A DNA stretch of 64,000 nucleotides, taken from contig CAYLUZ010000003.1 of the NCBI GenBank assembly GCA_964387025.1, forward strand, positions 186,001 to 250,000, read 5' to 3'. Numbering within the stretch: position 1 is the stretch's first letter; the number at the start of each line of letters is the position of its first letter. Both the position numbers and the translations under genes were made by a program. Below the pieces are notes generated by a model. That model searched no databases, had not been told where the DNA came from, and was given only the letters and a program-made list of their open reading frames with translations. The stretch comes from PNON01 sp964387025 (GTDB lineage: Bacteria; Chloroflexota; Anaerolineae; Anaerolineales; Anaerolineaceae). This document shows, in pieces, positions 17,404-26,349 of the stretch.

Positions 17404-18165
17404 ATGACTGATACGATACTTACCGACCTGGTGGCAATGTCCAGAACCCTGGGTGACCCGAAATTGGATTATGCAATACTTGGAGAAGGAAATACATCTG
17501 CACGAGCGGATACAGAAACATTTTGGGTCAAAGCCAGTGGTGCATCTTTACGCACAATGGACCCTTCCGGCTTGGTTCGAGTATCATTTAGCCGAATTTC
17601 CGAATTATTACAAAAAAGTCATTTAAGTGATGCTGAAGTTTTAGCTGGTCTTCAGTCAGCACGGGTTGATCCTAGTGTGAAAGCTATACCATCTGTAGAG
17701 ACATTCCTCCATGCCATGATGCTGCAATTGGATGGAGTCAATTTCATCGGGCATACTCATCCAACAGCGGTCAATGCCATCCTTTGCTCACAGAAAGCAG
17801 CAGAAGCCTACTCAGGTTCGCTCTTCCCGGATCAGATCGTTTACTGTGGCCCAGCGCCGGTGTATGTTCCTTATACCGATCCGGGCTTACCCCTGGCTAA
17901 GGCAGTTCGCGATTCTATAAATGTTTATATAGACAAGTGGGGATTGGTGCCAAAGGTAATCTTAATGCAAAACCATGGCTTTATCGCTCTGGGAAAGACT
18001 GCAGCGGATGTCGAAAATATTACTGCCATGGGGGTGAAAACTGCCCGCGTGATTGCTGGTACATACTCGATGGGTGGACCGAATTTTATTACGAGTGAAT
18101 TCGCTGAACGCATCCGTACCCGTCCGGATGAAGATTATCGAAAAAAGATTTGGGGTACCAGATGA
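17404..18165 (+). CDS. Second class II aldolase/adducin-family protein
   Basis: A 253-residue class II aldolase. It has LGEGNTSAR near residue 27, FWVKASGASL, zinc ligands in FIGHTHPTAVNAI and MQNHGFIALG. It is more like the aldolase part of YuxG/RhaE-type proteins than like 15268. It could be the real rhamnulose- or fuculose-phosphate aldolase, or act on another ketose phosphate. Its stop overlaps the PHP gene start by 4 bases (ATGA). AAAGGAAG precedes the ATG. Confidence 0.85.
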   Translation: MTDTILTDLVAMSRTLGDPKLDYAILGEGNTSARADTETFWVKASGASLRTMDPSGLVRVSFSRISELLQKSHLSDAEVLAGLQSARVDPSVKAIPSVETFLHAMMLQLDGVNFIGHTHPTAVNAILCSQKAAEAYSGSLFPDQIVYCGPAPVYVPYTDPGLPLAKAVRDSINVYIDKWGLVPKVILMQNHGFIALGKTAADVENITAMGVKTARVIAGTYSMGGPNFITSEFAERIRTRPDEDYRKKIWGTR

Positions 18166-19508
18166 GTTCTCCTGTGCAACAATCTTCACTGGAAGAAAGA
18201 CTCAATCACTTTGATCCAAACGTGCGCAAGCTTGCGTTGACTCAACTGGTTGACCTTTTCATTAATGGCTCAATTGCCATGGTTCCTCTGAGAGAAGTTG
18301 CAAATATGCATTGCCACACCTTTTATTCTTTCAATGCTTATGGCAATTCACCATCTGCTTTAGCCTGGTTAGCGAAAAAAAACGGTTATCGTTTGATGGG
18401 GATTGTTGATTTCGACGTACTGGATGGAGTGGATGAGTTCCTTGACGCCTGCCAATTTCTGGAAGTCCGAGGAAGCGCCGGGATGGAAACACGGGTCTAT
18501 CTTCCTGAATTCTCCACGCGCGAGATCAATTCTCCTGGTGAACCTGGTGTCAGTTATTACATGGGGGTGGGGTTCACAACCAACCATGTTCCGGCAGAGG
18601 CATTACCGATCCTTGATGACCTGCGTAAGCGTGCTGAGAATCGTCTTCGTTTAATGGTCAGCCGTTTAAATGACTTCTTCTCACCGGTTTGCATTGATTA
18701 TGATGAGGAATTACTTCCATTAACGCCAGGAGGTAATCCAACTGAACGACATCTTGTGCAGGCTTATCTGACCGCGGTAGAACGAGCCAAACCTGACCCC
18801 GTTTCATTTTGGTCTGAAACACTGATCCTGCCTAACAGCCATGTAGCAGATCAAATCAATGATAAGGCAGGTTTTCAAAATCTGGTTCGCTCCAGGTTAA
18901 TGAAACAGGGTGGAGTAGGATATATTGATCCATCGCCTGACACTTTCCCTACAGTTGGTGAGGTGAACCAACTCACACTGGCATGTGGAGCCATTCCGTG
19001 CATTGCCTGGCTGGATGGAATCTCGCAAGGTGAACAGGATATTGAAGAACTTCTCGATCTGTTGATATCAAGAGGGACCGCTGCTCTAAATATCGTCCCT
19101 GATCGAAATTGGAATATTCCCGATAGGCGAATCCACGACCGAAAAGTGAAAAAGCTGTACGAAATTGTTGAATTGGCTAATGATTTAGACCTGCCTTTGA
19201 ATATTGGTACTGAAATGAACAGCTTTGGTCAACGAATGTTGGATGATTTTGACGCACCCGAATTACTTCGGGTCCGTCCTGCATTTTTGGATGGTGCTCA
19301 TTTCATGTATGGCCATACGATCATGCAAAGAACCAGGGGCCATGGCTACCAAAGTGAATGGGCAAAAAAGCATTTTCCAACACGAAAAGATCGGAACCAA
19401 TTCTTTACCCAAATGGGATACAAGATACAACCTGGAAACCGGGGATTGGATAAACTTCGAAGTTTGCCATTAAATGCAACTCCGGATGAATTTTTATCAT
19501 TGTCCTGA
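18162..19508 (+). CDS. PHP-domain metal-dependent hydrolase
   Basis: A 448-residue protein with an N-terminal PHP domain. MHCHTFYSFNAYGNSP supplies the HxH pair, followed by GIVDFDVLDGVDEF. The usual late Asp/His motifs are less clear; NIGTEMNSFGQ may supply one. PHP proteins are phosphoesterases, so hydrolysis of a sugar phosphate or of a toxic by-product is possible; the substrate is unknown. The ATG at 18162 overlaps the aldolase stop (ATGA) and is preferred over a TTG at 18150. Confidence 0.8.
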   Translation: MSSPVQQSSLEERLNHFDPNVRKLALTQLVDLFINGSIAMVPLREVANMHCHTFYSFNAYGNSPSALAWLAKKNGYRLMGIVDFDVLDGVDEFLDACQFLEVRGSAGMETRVYLPEFSTREINSPGEPGVSYYMGVGFTTNHVPAEALPILDDLRKRAENRLRLMVSRLNDFFSPVCIDYDEELLPLTPGGNPTERHLVQAYLTAVERAKPDPVSFWSETLILPNSHVADQINDKAGFQNLVRSRLMKQGGVGYIDPSPDTFPTVGEVNQLTLACGAIPCIAWLDGISQGEQDIEELLDLLISRGTAALNIVPDRNWNIPDRRIHDRKVKKLYEIVELANDLDLPLNIGTEMNSFGQRMLDDFDAPELLRVRPAFLDGAHFMYGHTIMQRTRGHGYQSEWAKKHFPTRKDRNQFFTQMGYKIQPGNRGLDKLRSLPLNATPDEFLSLS

Positions 19509-19558
19509 GTAAAAACTACAATTATTGATGAATAATCCATATCCGTATATTTTTTCAG

Positions 19559-21289
19559 ATGAAAGCAACTCTAATGACAGACAAATTAAAAAAGTACCTT
19601 AATGCAGACTCACCTTTGCCGCAACGCCAATATATGTGGCCTTTATACGGTGCGGGTTTTGAAAACCTTGGGAAAAATGCTGCCCCAATTGAAGCACCAA
19701 TTTCTGATGTTGGACCAGATGAACTTCTTGTTCGGCATGATGCTGTCGGGTTATGTTTTTCGGATATTAAAGTAATTAATCTTGGTCAGAATCATCCTCG
19801 AATATATAGAAAAATGGAGGAAGACCCGGTAGTCCTAGGGCACGAAGTCAGTTTGACTGTCGTCAAGGTGGGGGAAAATCTGCACACCCAGTATCAACCG
19901 GGAGACCGTTTCATTATTCAGGCTGATATTTTTGTCGACGGAGTTGGATATGCTTACGGGTACGAATTACAGGGCGGACTCTCCCAATATAATCGGATCG
20001 ACCAACGAATACTAAATGGCGATGATGGAAACTACTTGATCCCGGTAAAATCATCAACTGGCTTTGCTGAGAGCGCATTGACTGAACCATGGGCATGTGT
20101 CACTGCCACATACGATTTGAAATACCGTTCAAGCCTGAAAGCAGGCGGAGTTACCTGGATCATTGGAACCGAAGAGAGCCAGAACCGGAATTACACCATA
20201 AGTGCAGGATTTGATGAAATATCACACCCTTCCAGAATCCTTTTTTCACAGATACCATCGACCTTTGCTAGCTGGTTAAGTGATGTTGCTAAAAACTTAG
20301 GGATTGAAGTTACAGAAGTAACCGATATTCACCTTCCACCTGTGGAGCTTGTGGATGACATCGTAGTTTTAGGTGCGGATCCTGTACTGGTCGAATCAGT
20401 TTGCCCATATTTAGCTGATCATGGTATCCTAGCAATTTCCACCGAGCATTCCTTCTCACGACCCGTAAATGTTGATGTAGGCCGGGTTCACTACAATGGT
20501 TGGGTCATCGTTGGTGGAACCAGCACGGATATTGCTGACTTATATTCAAGGGTACCAGTCCGGTCGACTCTCAAACCCGGTGGCAATGCATGGTTTGTAG
20601 GGGCGGGTGGCCCGATGGGTCATATGCACTTACAGCATGCACTCCAGGTGGCAGAGCATCCCGGATCAATTTTATGTACAGATGTAAGCGATATGCGTTT
20701 GAATGATCTATGTAATGGATTCTCGGAAGAAGCCAAAGATAAGGGAATTGAATGGTTGTGTTTAAATCCGATGAATCAAGTGGAGTATACGAAAGGGCTC
20801 GAGTCCTTCGGGGATGGTTTCGATGATATTGTTGTCCTTGCTCCAATTCCAAAAGTAATAGCTGAAGCAGCGCAATTTCTTTCAAAACGAGGAGTATTGA
20901 ATATCTTTGCAGGTGTCAACCGTGGGGTCGTTGCTAGTCTTAATCTTAATGATACTGTGCTCCGGGGAACCAGAGCGATCGGTCATTCAGCATCTACAAT
21001 CGAAGATTTACGATTAATGCTGCATATGGCTGAAACGGGAACATTGACTCCAAACCGCTCTGTGGCTGCGGTGGGATCCCTCTCAGCTGCCAGAGATGGA
21101 TTGATGGCCTTACGGGATGCTGTTTATCCAGGTAAGGTAGTCATCTTCCCTCAGATCAAAGAATTTCCACTTACTTCCCTGCAAGATCTTAAAATGAAGT
21201 TGCCCAGTGTTTGGAACAAGCTCAAGAATGGAAGTGAATGGTCAGTTGAAGCTGAAAAGGAATTATTAAGATTGATGCTGCCGGATTAA
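19559..21289 (+). CDS. Zinc-type medium-chain dehydrogenase, sorbose-1-phosphate reductase-like
   Basis: A 576-residue medium-chain dehydrogenase, far longer than the usual 350. The catalytic zinc residues are visible: Cys66 in GLCFSDIK and His95-Glu96 in VVLGHEVS. The coenzyme-binding region (FVGAGGPMGHMHLQHAL) comes only near residue 345, after an inserted stretch of about 130 residues. The large insert and general style recall L-sorbose-1-phosphate reductase (SorE). With the SrlD-like gene downstream it could move a ketose phosphate into fructose-6-phosphate. No clear Shine-Dalgarno site; a second in-frame ATG lies at 19574. Confidence 0.8.
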   Translation: MKATLMTDKLKKYLNADSPLPQRQYMWPLYGAGFENLGKNAAPIEAPISDVGPDELLVRHDAVGLCFSDIKVINLGQNHPRIYRKMEEDPVVLGHEVSLTVVKVGENLHTQYQPGDRFIIQADIFVDGVGYAYGYELQGGLSQYNRIDQRILNGDDGNYLIPVKSSTGFAESALTEPWACVTATYDLKYRSSLKAGGVTWIIGTEESQNRNYTISAGFDEISHPSRILFSQIPSTFASWLSDVAKNLGIEVTEVTDIHLPPVELVDDIVVLGADPVLVESVCPYLADHGILAISTEHSFSRPVNVDVGRVHYNGWVIVGGTSTDIADLYSRVPVRSTLKPGGNAWFVGAGGPMGHMHLQHALQVAEHPGSILCTDVSDMRLNDLCNGFSEEAKDKGIEWLCLNPMNQVEYTKGLESFGDGFDDIVVLAPIPKVIAEAAQFLSKRGVLNIFAGVNRGVVASLNLNDTVLRGTRAIGHSASTIEDLRLMLHMAETGTLTPNRSVAAVGSLSAARDGLMALRDAVYPGKVVIFPQIKEFPLTSLQDLKMKLPSVWNKLKNGSEWSVEAEKELLRLMLPD

Positions 21290-21310
21290 TCTATCCAAAG
21301 AGGATTATAT

Positions 21311-22102
21311 ATGGAAAAAGTATTACAAGATAAAGTCGTTCTAATCACCGGAGGCGCCCAAGGTTTAGGCGAAGTCTTATGCCACCGAATGGCAATTGAA
21401 GGTGCGGATGTTATTGTTGCAGATCTAAACCTGGCCGGGGCTGAACGGGTTGCCGGTGAAATTCTGCAGAAAACAGGTCGAAAAACACTGGCAGTTGCAG
21501 TGGACGTGACCAGGGAAGACCAGGTCGAAGAGATGTTTACCAAAATTGTCAAAATATTTGGCCGCCTGGATATTCTGATTTCGAATGCCGGTATTCTTAT
21601 CTCAGGAGGGGTAGAGGATTTTCCATCACAGAAATGGCAAGCTGTAATCAATGTCAACCTGGTAGGCTATTTTCACTGTGCAAAACATGCATCTATATTG
21701 ATGATGAAACAGAGAAGCGGGGTGATCATCCAGGTTAATTCGAAATCGGGCAAAAAAGGTAGTTTCAAAAATTCTGCATATGCGGCCAGTAAATTTGGTG
21801 GTATTGGATTAACCCAGAGCCTGGCATTAGAATTAGCCGGGTATGGTGTTAGGGTTAACGCTGTTTGCCCTGGTAATCTTCTCGATTCACCTTTATGGGT
21901 CGATTCCTTGTATGAGCAATATGCCCACAACCAGGGTATATCAAAAGAACAGGTGCGTGAAAAGTATATCGGTCAGGTCCCCTTAGGCCGTGGCTGTACC
22001 TATGAAGATGTTGGAAATGTGATCGTTTTCCTGGCATCTGAGCAAGCAAATTATATGACAGGCCAGGCGATCAATGTTACCGGCGGCCAGGAAATGCGAT
22101 AA
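21311..22102 (+). CDS. Short-chain dehydrogenase, sorbitol-6-phosphate 2-dehydrogenase-like
   Basis: A 263-residue SDR. It has the NAD motif ITGGAQGLG, ISNAG, and the catalytic Ser/Tyr/Lys region ending SAYAASKFG. The tail VNAVCPGNLLDSPLW and VPLGRGCTYEDV is much like SrlD/GutD, which oxidises D-sorbitol-6-phosphate to fructose-6-phosphate. AGAGGA precedes the ATG. Pairing with the SorE-like gene, 21 bases upstream, supports a polyol-phosphate step, although a more general sugar SDR cannot be excluded. Confidence 0.85.
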   Translation: MEKVLQDKVVLITGGAQGLGEVLCHRMAIEGADVIVADLNLAGAERVAGEILQKTGRKTLAVAVDVTREDQVEEMFTKIVKIFGRLDILISNAGILISGGVEDFPSQKWQAVINVNLVGYFHCAKHASILMMKQRSGVIIQVNSKSGKKGSFKNSAYAASKFGGIGLTQSLALELAGYGVRVNAVCPGNLLDSPLWVDSLYEQYAHNQGISKEQVREKYIGQVPLGRGCTYEDVGNVIVFLASEQANYMTGQAINVTGGQEMR

Positions 22103-22129
22103 TCAAATATATTTTGAGGAGAAATATTA

Positions 22130-24220
22130 ATGAGCACTTTAGATGTCAGAAATATTGAGCACGTGTCTGCTCTCATCGAGGAACAATCCTTGACCAAAGA
22201 ACAATTAATGACTTACCTGAGACAGATGATGGAAATCCGTGCTCTAGAGAACAATATTGCTAATTTATTGGGAAAAGCAGTCCTGAAAGGCGCTTCACAT
22301 TTGTATGCGGGCCAGGAAGCGGTGGCTGTTGGTGCCGTTGCTGCCATAAAAGATAGAGATCTGATTACAAGCACCCATCGAGGTCATGGTCATGCTCATG
22401 CGCATGGTGATACCTACGCCCAAACAACAGAAGCGAAGCAAGACCATTACAACCAGATGATGGCGGAAGTACTCGGAAAATCGGGTGGATATTGTAAGGG
22501 GAAAGGCGGTTCCATGCATATTGCCGATGTTGTCCATGGCAACCTGGGAGCGACCGGTATTGTTGGGGGCAATATCCCTGTCGCGGTTGGTGCTGCCCTG
22601 GCGCAAAAAATTAAGGGAACTGATGCCGTGGTATTGTGCTTTTTTGGTGATGGTGCATCCAATACCGGTAACTTCCACGAGTCTTTGAATATGGCCTCTT
22701 TATGGGACCTGCCAGTTGTATTCGTTGTAGAAAATAATAAGTATGCCATGTCCGTTCCCTGGGCGAAAGCCAGCAAGCTGCCCAACGTTGCCGACAGGGC
22801 ATGTGCCTATGGCATTCCAGGAGTAACAGTGGACGGGATGAATGTATTGGAAGTCCGTAAAGCGGTGTCAGTAGCTGTTGATCGGGCACGCTCTGGCAAA
22901 GGACCGACAATTGTTGAGTGCCAGACGTACCGGTATTATGGTCACTCACATTCAGATCCCCGGGCATACCGAACACGCGAAGAAGAAGCTGAATATAAAG
23001 ACCGCGACCCGGTTAAGCGTTTGCATAGCGATATGGCAGCCGTTGGTATGTTGACAGAAGAAGAGTTCGAAATCACCGAGACTACCGTCCAAAAGAAACT
23101 TGATGAGGCAATGCAATACAGTGAATCATCAAGTGAACCGAATCCGGATCAGCTGTATACGGATGTGTTCGCACCTTTGAAGACGACTCCACAGGACGTT
23201 GAAGATGAAAAGAAATTGCGCGAACGAGTACGCAGTGATCCCAAAATGCGGCAGATCAGCTACGCCCAGGCTCTGGTAGAGGCGATGAGCGAGGAAATGC
23301 GGCGCGATAAAAATGTGTTCGTTTTTGGGGAAGATGTAGGTCTGTATGGTGGAGCGTATGGTGCCACACGTGGATTACTGGAAGAATTTGGGGAACAAAG
23401 AGTGATCGACACACCTATTTCCGAAGCAACGATCGGTGGAGCCGCTGTTGGTGCGGCAATGTCTGGAATGCGGCCTGTTGCAGAGATCATGTATGTTGAT
23501 TTCACACCACTGGCCATGGACCAGGTCGCCAATCAAGGTGCAAAGAACCGCTACATGTTCGGAGGGAAAACCAGTGTACCGATGGTGATCCGGACTGAAG
23601 GCGGTGCCGGACGGGCAATTGCAGCCCACCATTCACAAAGCCTGGAAAGCCTTTGGACGCATTTCCCGGGTATTTATGTGGTAATGCCATCCACTCCATA
23701 TGATGCCAAAGGATTACTCAAAGCTGCCATCCGCGATGATAACCCGGTGATGTTCATCGAACATAAGATGCTTTACAAAGACAAGGGACCGGTGCCAGAA
23801 GAGGACTATATCATTCCGCTGGGAGTTGCAGATATCAAGAGACCGGGCAAAGACCTGACCATAGTAACTTATTCGAGAATGGTGACCCGTTCTCTCGAAG
23901 TAGCGGAATTACTGGCAAAAGAAGGTATCGATGTCGAGGTAATTGACCTGCGGACCCTTAATCCGCTGGATATTGATACCGTTATTACTTCCATCAAGAA
24001 AACAGGTAGATTCGTGGGTGTGACTGAATCCTATGAAAATACCAGTTTCATCAATGAAGTCATGGCCAGAATCAATGAACTGGCTTTCGATTGGCTGGAC
24101 GCACCCATGGTGCGGGTGGCAGCGGCTAATGTTCCTGTTCCGCGGGCTGAAATATTAGAAGATATGGCTATTCCGAATGTGAAGCGCATCGCAGCCGCCT
24201 GTAGAAAGGTGATGAGCTGA
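22130..24220 (+). CDS. 2-oxoacid dehydrogenase E1, fused alpha and beta subunits
   Basis: A 696-residue thiamine diphosphate-dependent E1 in which the alpha and beta chains of the pyruvate/acetoin/branched-chain type are fused near residue 370. The alpha part has the TPP motif GDGASNTGNFHESLNMAS and ENNKYAMS. The beta part has ISYAQALVEAMSEEM, FGEDVGLYGG and EGGAGRAIAAHHSQSLE. It would decarboxylate a 2-oxoacid, probably pyruvate or a similar short acid, and pass the acyl group to the E2 encoded next. It starts 27 bases after the SDR gene behind TGAGGAGA, so it looks like the tail of the sugar operon. Overlaps E2 by one base (TGATG). Confidence 0.93.
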   Translation: MSTLDVRNIEHVSALIEEQSLTKEQLMTYLRQMMEIRALENNIANLLGKAVLKGASHLYAGQEAVAVGAVAAIKDRDLITSTHRGHGHAHAHGDTYAQTTEAKQDHYNQMMAEVLGKSGGYCKGKGGSMHIADVVHGNLGATGIVGGNIPVAVGAALAQKIKGTDAVVLCFFGDGASNTGNFHESLNMASLWDLPVVFVVENNKYAMSVPWAKASKLPNVADRACAYGIPGVTVDGMNVLEVRKAVSVAVDRARSGKGPTIVECQTYRYYGHSHSDPRAYRTREEEAEYKDRDPVKRLHSDMAAVGMLTEEEFEITETTVQKKLDEAMQYSESSSEPNPDQLYTDVFAPLKTTPQDVEDEKKLRERVRSDPKMRQISYAQALVEAMSEEMRRDKNVFVFGEDVGLYGGAYGATRGLLEEFGEQRVIDTPISEATIGGAAVGAAMSGMRPVAEIMYVDFTPLAMDQVANQGAKNRYMFGGKTSVPMVIRTEGGAGRAIAAHHSQSLESLWTHFPGIYVVMPSTPYDAKGLLKAAIRDDNPVMFIEHKMLYKDKGPVPEEDYIIPLGVADIKRPGKDLTIVTYSRMVTRSLEVAELLAKEGIDVEVIDLRTLNPLDIDTVITSIKKTGRFVGVTESYENTSFINEVMARINELAFDWLDAPMVRVAAANVPVPRAEILEDMAIPNVKRIAAACRKVMS

Positions 24221-25605
24221 TGGCAGAAGAGCTTTTTATTCCGCAATTAGGGCAAACCGTAGAAGAAGTTGTTTTGATCAACTGGCTGGTAGAGGATGGC
24301 GTTAAAGTTGATATTGGGGCACCTGTCCTGGAAGTTGAGACAGACAAGGCAGTATTTACCCTGGAAGCCAACGCCAAAGGGTATCTTCACAAAGGACCCC
24401 ACCAGATGGGAGAAACCGTACCGGTATTGACTGTTGTCGCAACGATCGGCAAACAGGAAGAGGTATTCAGTGTTGGGCAGGAACATCCAATAGACATGGT
24501 GGTTTCTTCTTCAGTTCAGATCGAATCAGTTCGCCTAATAACCGATACTCAGAATTCCACACCCGAACAACCATCACAAATGGAAGAACGCCAGTTCGTT
24601 TCCCCACGAGCACGAAAACTGGCCGACGCCAATCATGTGGATCTATCCCATGTGTCTCCCCACGGAGGCGATGGAATCAGGGTGATCGAGAAAGACGTGA
24701 TTTCTTATCTAAGCCAGGTTCCAAAAACCACGCCTGTTGCAGCAGCCATGGCCGCCGAGATGGGTGTAAATCTGGTCGGCGTAGAGGGTACAGGACCTAA
24801 AGGGGTCGTCACCAAGAATGATGTTGAGAAAATCCTTTTAGAAAAAACATCTGGGTCACAGAATGTGGATATATCGAAACCCAGACTAGTTCCTTCCGTA
24901 GAGCAAGAGGTGGTTAAAAGAGTCCCATTGAGCGGTGTGCGAAAAGTTATATTCGAACGGATGGGAACTAGTGTCCATACAACCGCTAGAGTCACTTTAG
25001 TAAGTGAGGTTGATGCCACAGAATTTGTAGCAGCCCGTGAACGATTGAGAGTAGGTACATCCGAAATTTGGGGATATACTCCCGGATACAACGATCTGCT
25101 CGGTTTTATTGTAGCGCGGACATTACGAGAATTTCCGTCGATGAATGCCAGGGTCAGTAAAGATGGCAACTCTATAGAGTGGTTGGGGCATATCAACCTG
25201 GGAATGGCAGTCGATACTGAACGCGGACTTATTGTCCCGGTCATTCCTGAAGCAGACCACAAGAATCTTCGCGAATTTGGTCTCAGTTTTAGGCAACTGG
25301 TGGAACGAGCGAAGGCAGGCAGGTCTATACAACAAGATTTGCTGGATGGAACTTTTACCATTACCAACCTGGGGCAATTTGATATCGATGCGTTCACGCC
25401 GGTAATCAATCTGCCTGAAGCAGCGATTTTAGGAGTCGGACGAATCCAGGATAAAGTGGTAGCTTATCATGGAGAGATTAAAATTCGAAAGATGATTACT
25501 TTGAGCCTGGTCTTTGATCATCGTTTGAATGATGGCGCACCTGCAGCCCGATTCTTACAAAAAATAAAGCAATACATTGAGAATCCATTACTCCTTCTTG
25601 GATAA
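24220..25605 (+). CDS. Dihydrolipoamide acyltransferase E2
   Basis: A 461-residue E2. One lipoyl domain sits at residues 1-80, with the lipoylated Lys43 in VETDKAVFTL. An E3-binding domain lies at about 124-161 (SPRARKLADANHVDL). A second similar segment follows at about 168-205 (AAAMAAEMGVNLVGVEG, GVVTKNDVEKIL). The catalytic acyltransferase domain ends with DHRLNDGAPAARFL, which holds the HRxxDG active site. No E3 (lipoamide dehydrogenase) gene follows, so E3 must come from elsewhere in the genome. A single-base overlap couples it to E1. Confidence 0.93.
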   Translation: MAEELFIPQLGQTVEEVVLINWLVEDGVKVDIGAPVLEVETDKAVFTLEANAKGYLHKGPHQMGETVPVLTVVATIGKQEEVFSVGQEHPIDMVVSSSVQIESVRLITDTQNSTPEQPSQMEERQFVSPRARKLADANHVDLSHVSPHGGDGIRVIEKDVISYLSQVPKTTPVAAAMAAEMGVNLVGVEGTGPKGVVTKNDVEKILLEKTSGSQNVDISKPRLVPSVEQEVVKRVPLSGVRKVIFERMGTSVHTTARVTLVSEVDATEFVAARERLRVGTSEIWGYTPGYNDLLGFIVARTLREFPSMNARVSKDGNSIEWLGHINLGMAVDTERGLIVPVIPEADHKNLREFGLSFRQLVERAKAGRSIQQDLLDGTFTITNLGQFDIDAFTPVINLPEAAILGVGRIQDKVVAYHGEIKIRKMITLSLVFDHRLNDGAPAARFLQKIKQYIENPLLLLG

Positions 25606-25609
25606 TATT

Positions 25610-26036
25610 TTATATTCTGGTAATCTTCCTTGATTTCCCTTTAAACATGGGTACAAAATACCAGTAAGCATTCAGGATGTTTTCCCTGAATACTGAATAA
25701 TGCCAAACCAGGAAAATGAGTGACAACATAAAAATATAGAAGTGATGGGATATGCTGGTTAAAAGGAAATTGTTATCGGTATTATTGAATCGGATTTCTA
25801 TCCATCACTTCAGATAAAAGAATATTTTTTAGAGTAATTGAAAGGACAACAAGAAACGGGTGATTCAGCATTGTATGCTTTAAAAATGTCGTGCCTGATG
25901 GATCAACTGAATCCATGTTCTCCTTTATTTTTTGAATAATCCCTGAAAACAACATGCGATACTTCTGGAAATGCACAGTTTTCCCAGACAGAAAATTGGC
26001 AATTATCGAAAAGATATCATTCACGTTGGGTTCAGG
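25610..26036 (-). pseudogene. Frameshifted remnant of a gene C-terminus (unidentified, hydrophobic)
   Basis: On the minus strand a protein-like stretch runs from about 26036 to 25786 (FLSGKTVHFQKYRMLFSG, LNHPFLVVLSITLKNILL). After a +1-type frame change it continues to the TAA at 25612-25610 (HHFYIFMLSLIFLVWHYSVF, YWYFVPMFKGKSRKI). Together they resemble the end of a membrane-associated protein with a hydrophobic segment and basic tail. An in-frame stop lies just upstream, and no start region is left. It is probably the leftover of a deleted gene. I do not recognise the family. Confidence 0.4.
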
Positions 26037-26192
26037 TCACTTTCCACTAACAATATACCTACGATTTAGAGGTTATTTTAAGGTGAGGGACCTATTGTCG
26101 AGCTCAAAGCGAACCTGGTGAAGAAGAGGCGGACGCTTTATTCACCTAAAAACCTATTATGGCAAGAATCATTTTTCCAATCTTAAAGAATC

Positions 26193-26221
26193 TTGACTAA
26201 TTAATTCAAAATCACTATAGT
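26193..26221 (+). promoter_or_regulatory. Promoter of the GntR/DegT/GH4 cluster
   Basis: TTGACT at 26193-26198 and TATAGT at 26216-26221, separated by exactly 17 bases. Transcription would begin near 26228, inside the first of the two operator-like repeats, leaving a leader of about 120 bases before the ATG at 26350. Confidence 0.6.
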
Positions 26222-26224
26222 ATA

Positions 26225-26257
26225 GACATCAGATGACCACCTATGACATCAGATGAC
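26225..26257 (+). promoter_or_regulatory. Twin operator-like direct repeat
   Basis: GACATCAGATGAC occurs twice, at 26225-26237 and 26245-26257, exactly 20 bases apart (about two helical turns). Each copy contains CATC-A-GATG, an odd inverted repeat. The placement over the predicted transcription start is that of a repressor site, most simply for the GntR-family protein encoded 90 bases downstream. Confidence 0.6.
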
Positions 26258-26349
26258 TTAGAATCATTTTGTCTTCCAAAATAACCTTCTTCCGCATTTG
26301 CTTCAAGAATTATCAATAAATCAAGACCATTTGACGGAGACCAAGATTA

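Larger units (their letters stand above)
25606..26349. other. Long intergenic region with gene remnant, promoter and operator
   Basis: 744 bases without an intact gene. The left half holds a minus-strand decayed coding sequence (25610-26036). A weak imperfect hairpin lies around 25662-25695. The right end holds a strong promoter (26193-26221) and a twin direct repeat (26225-26257) in front of the GntR-family gene. A change of by-eye composition and the remnant suggest a junction between two separately acquired loci. Confidence 0.6.

Noticed and set aside
25662..25695. Hairpin after the E2 gene as an intrinsic terminator
   Set aside because: The stem is short and bulged and no T tract follows. 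It also falls within the decayed gene.
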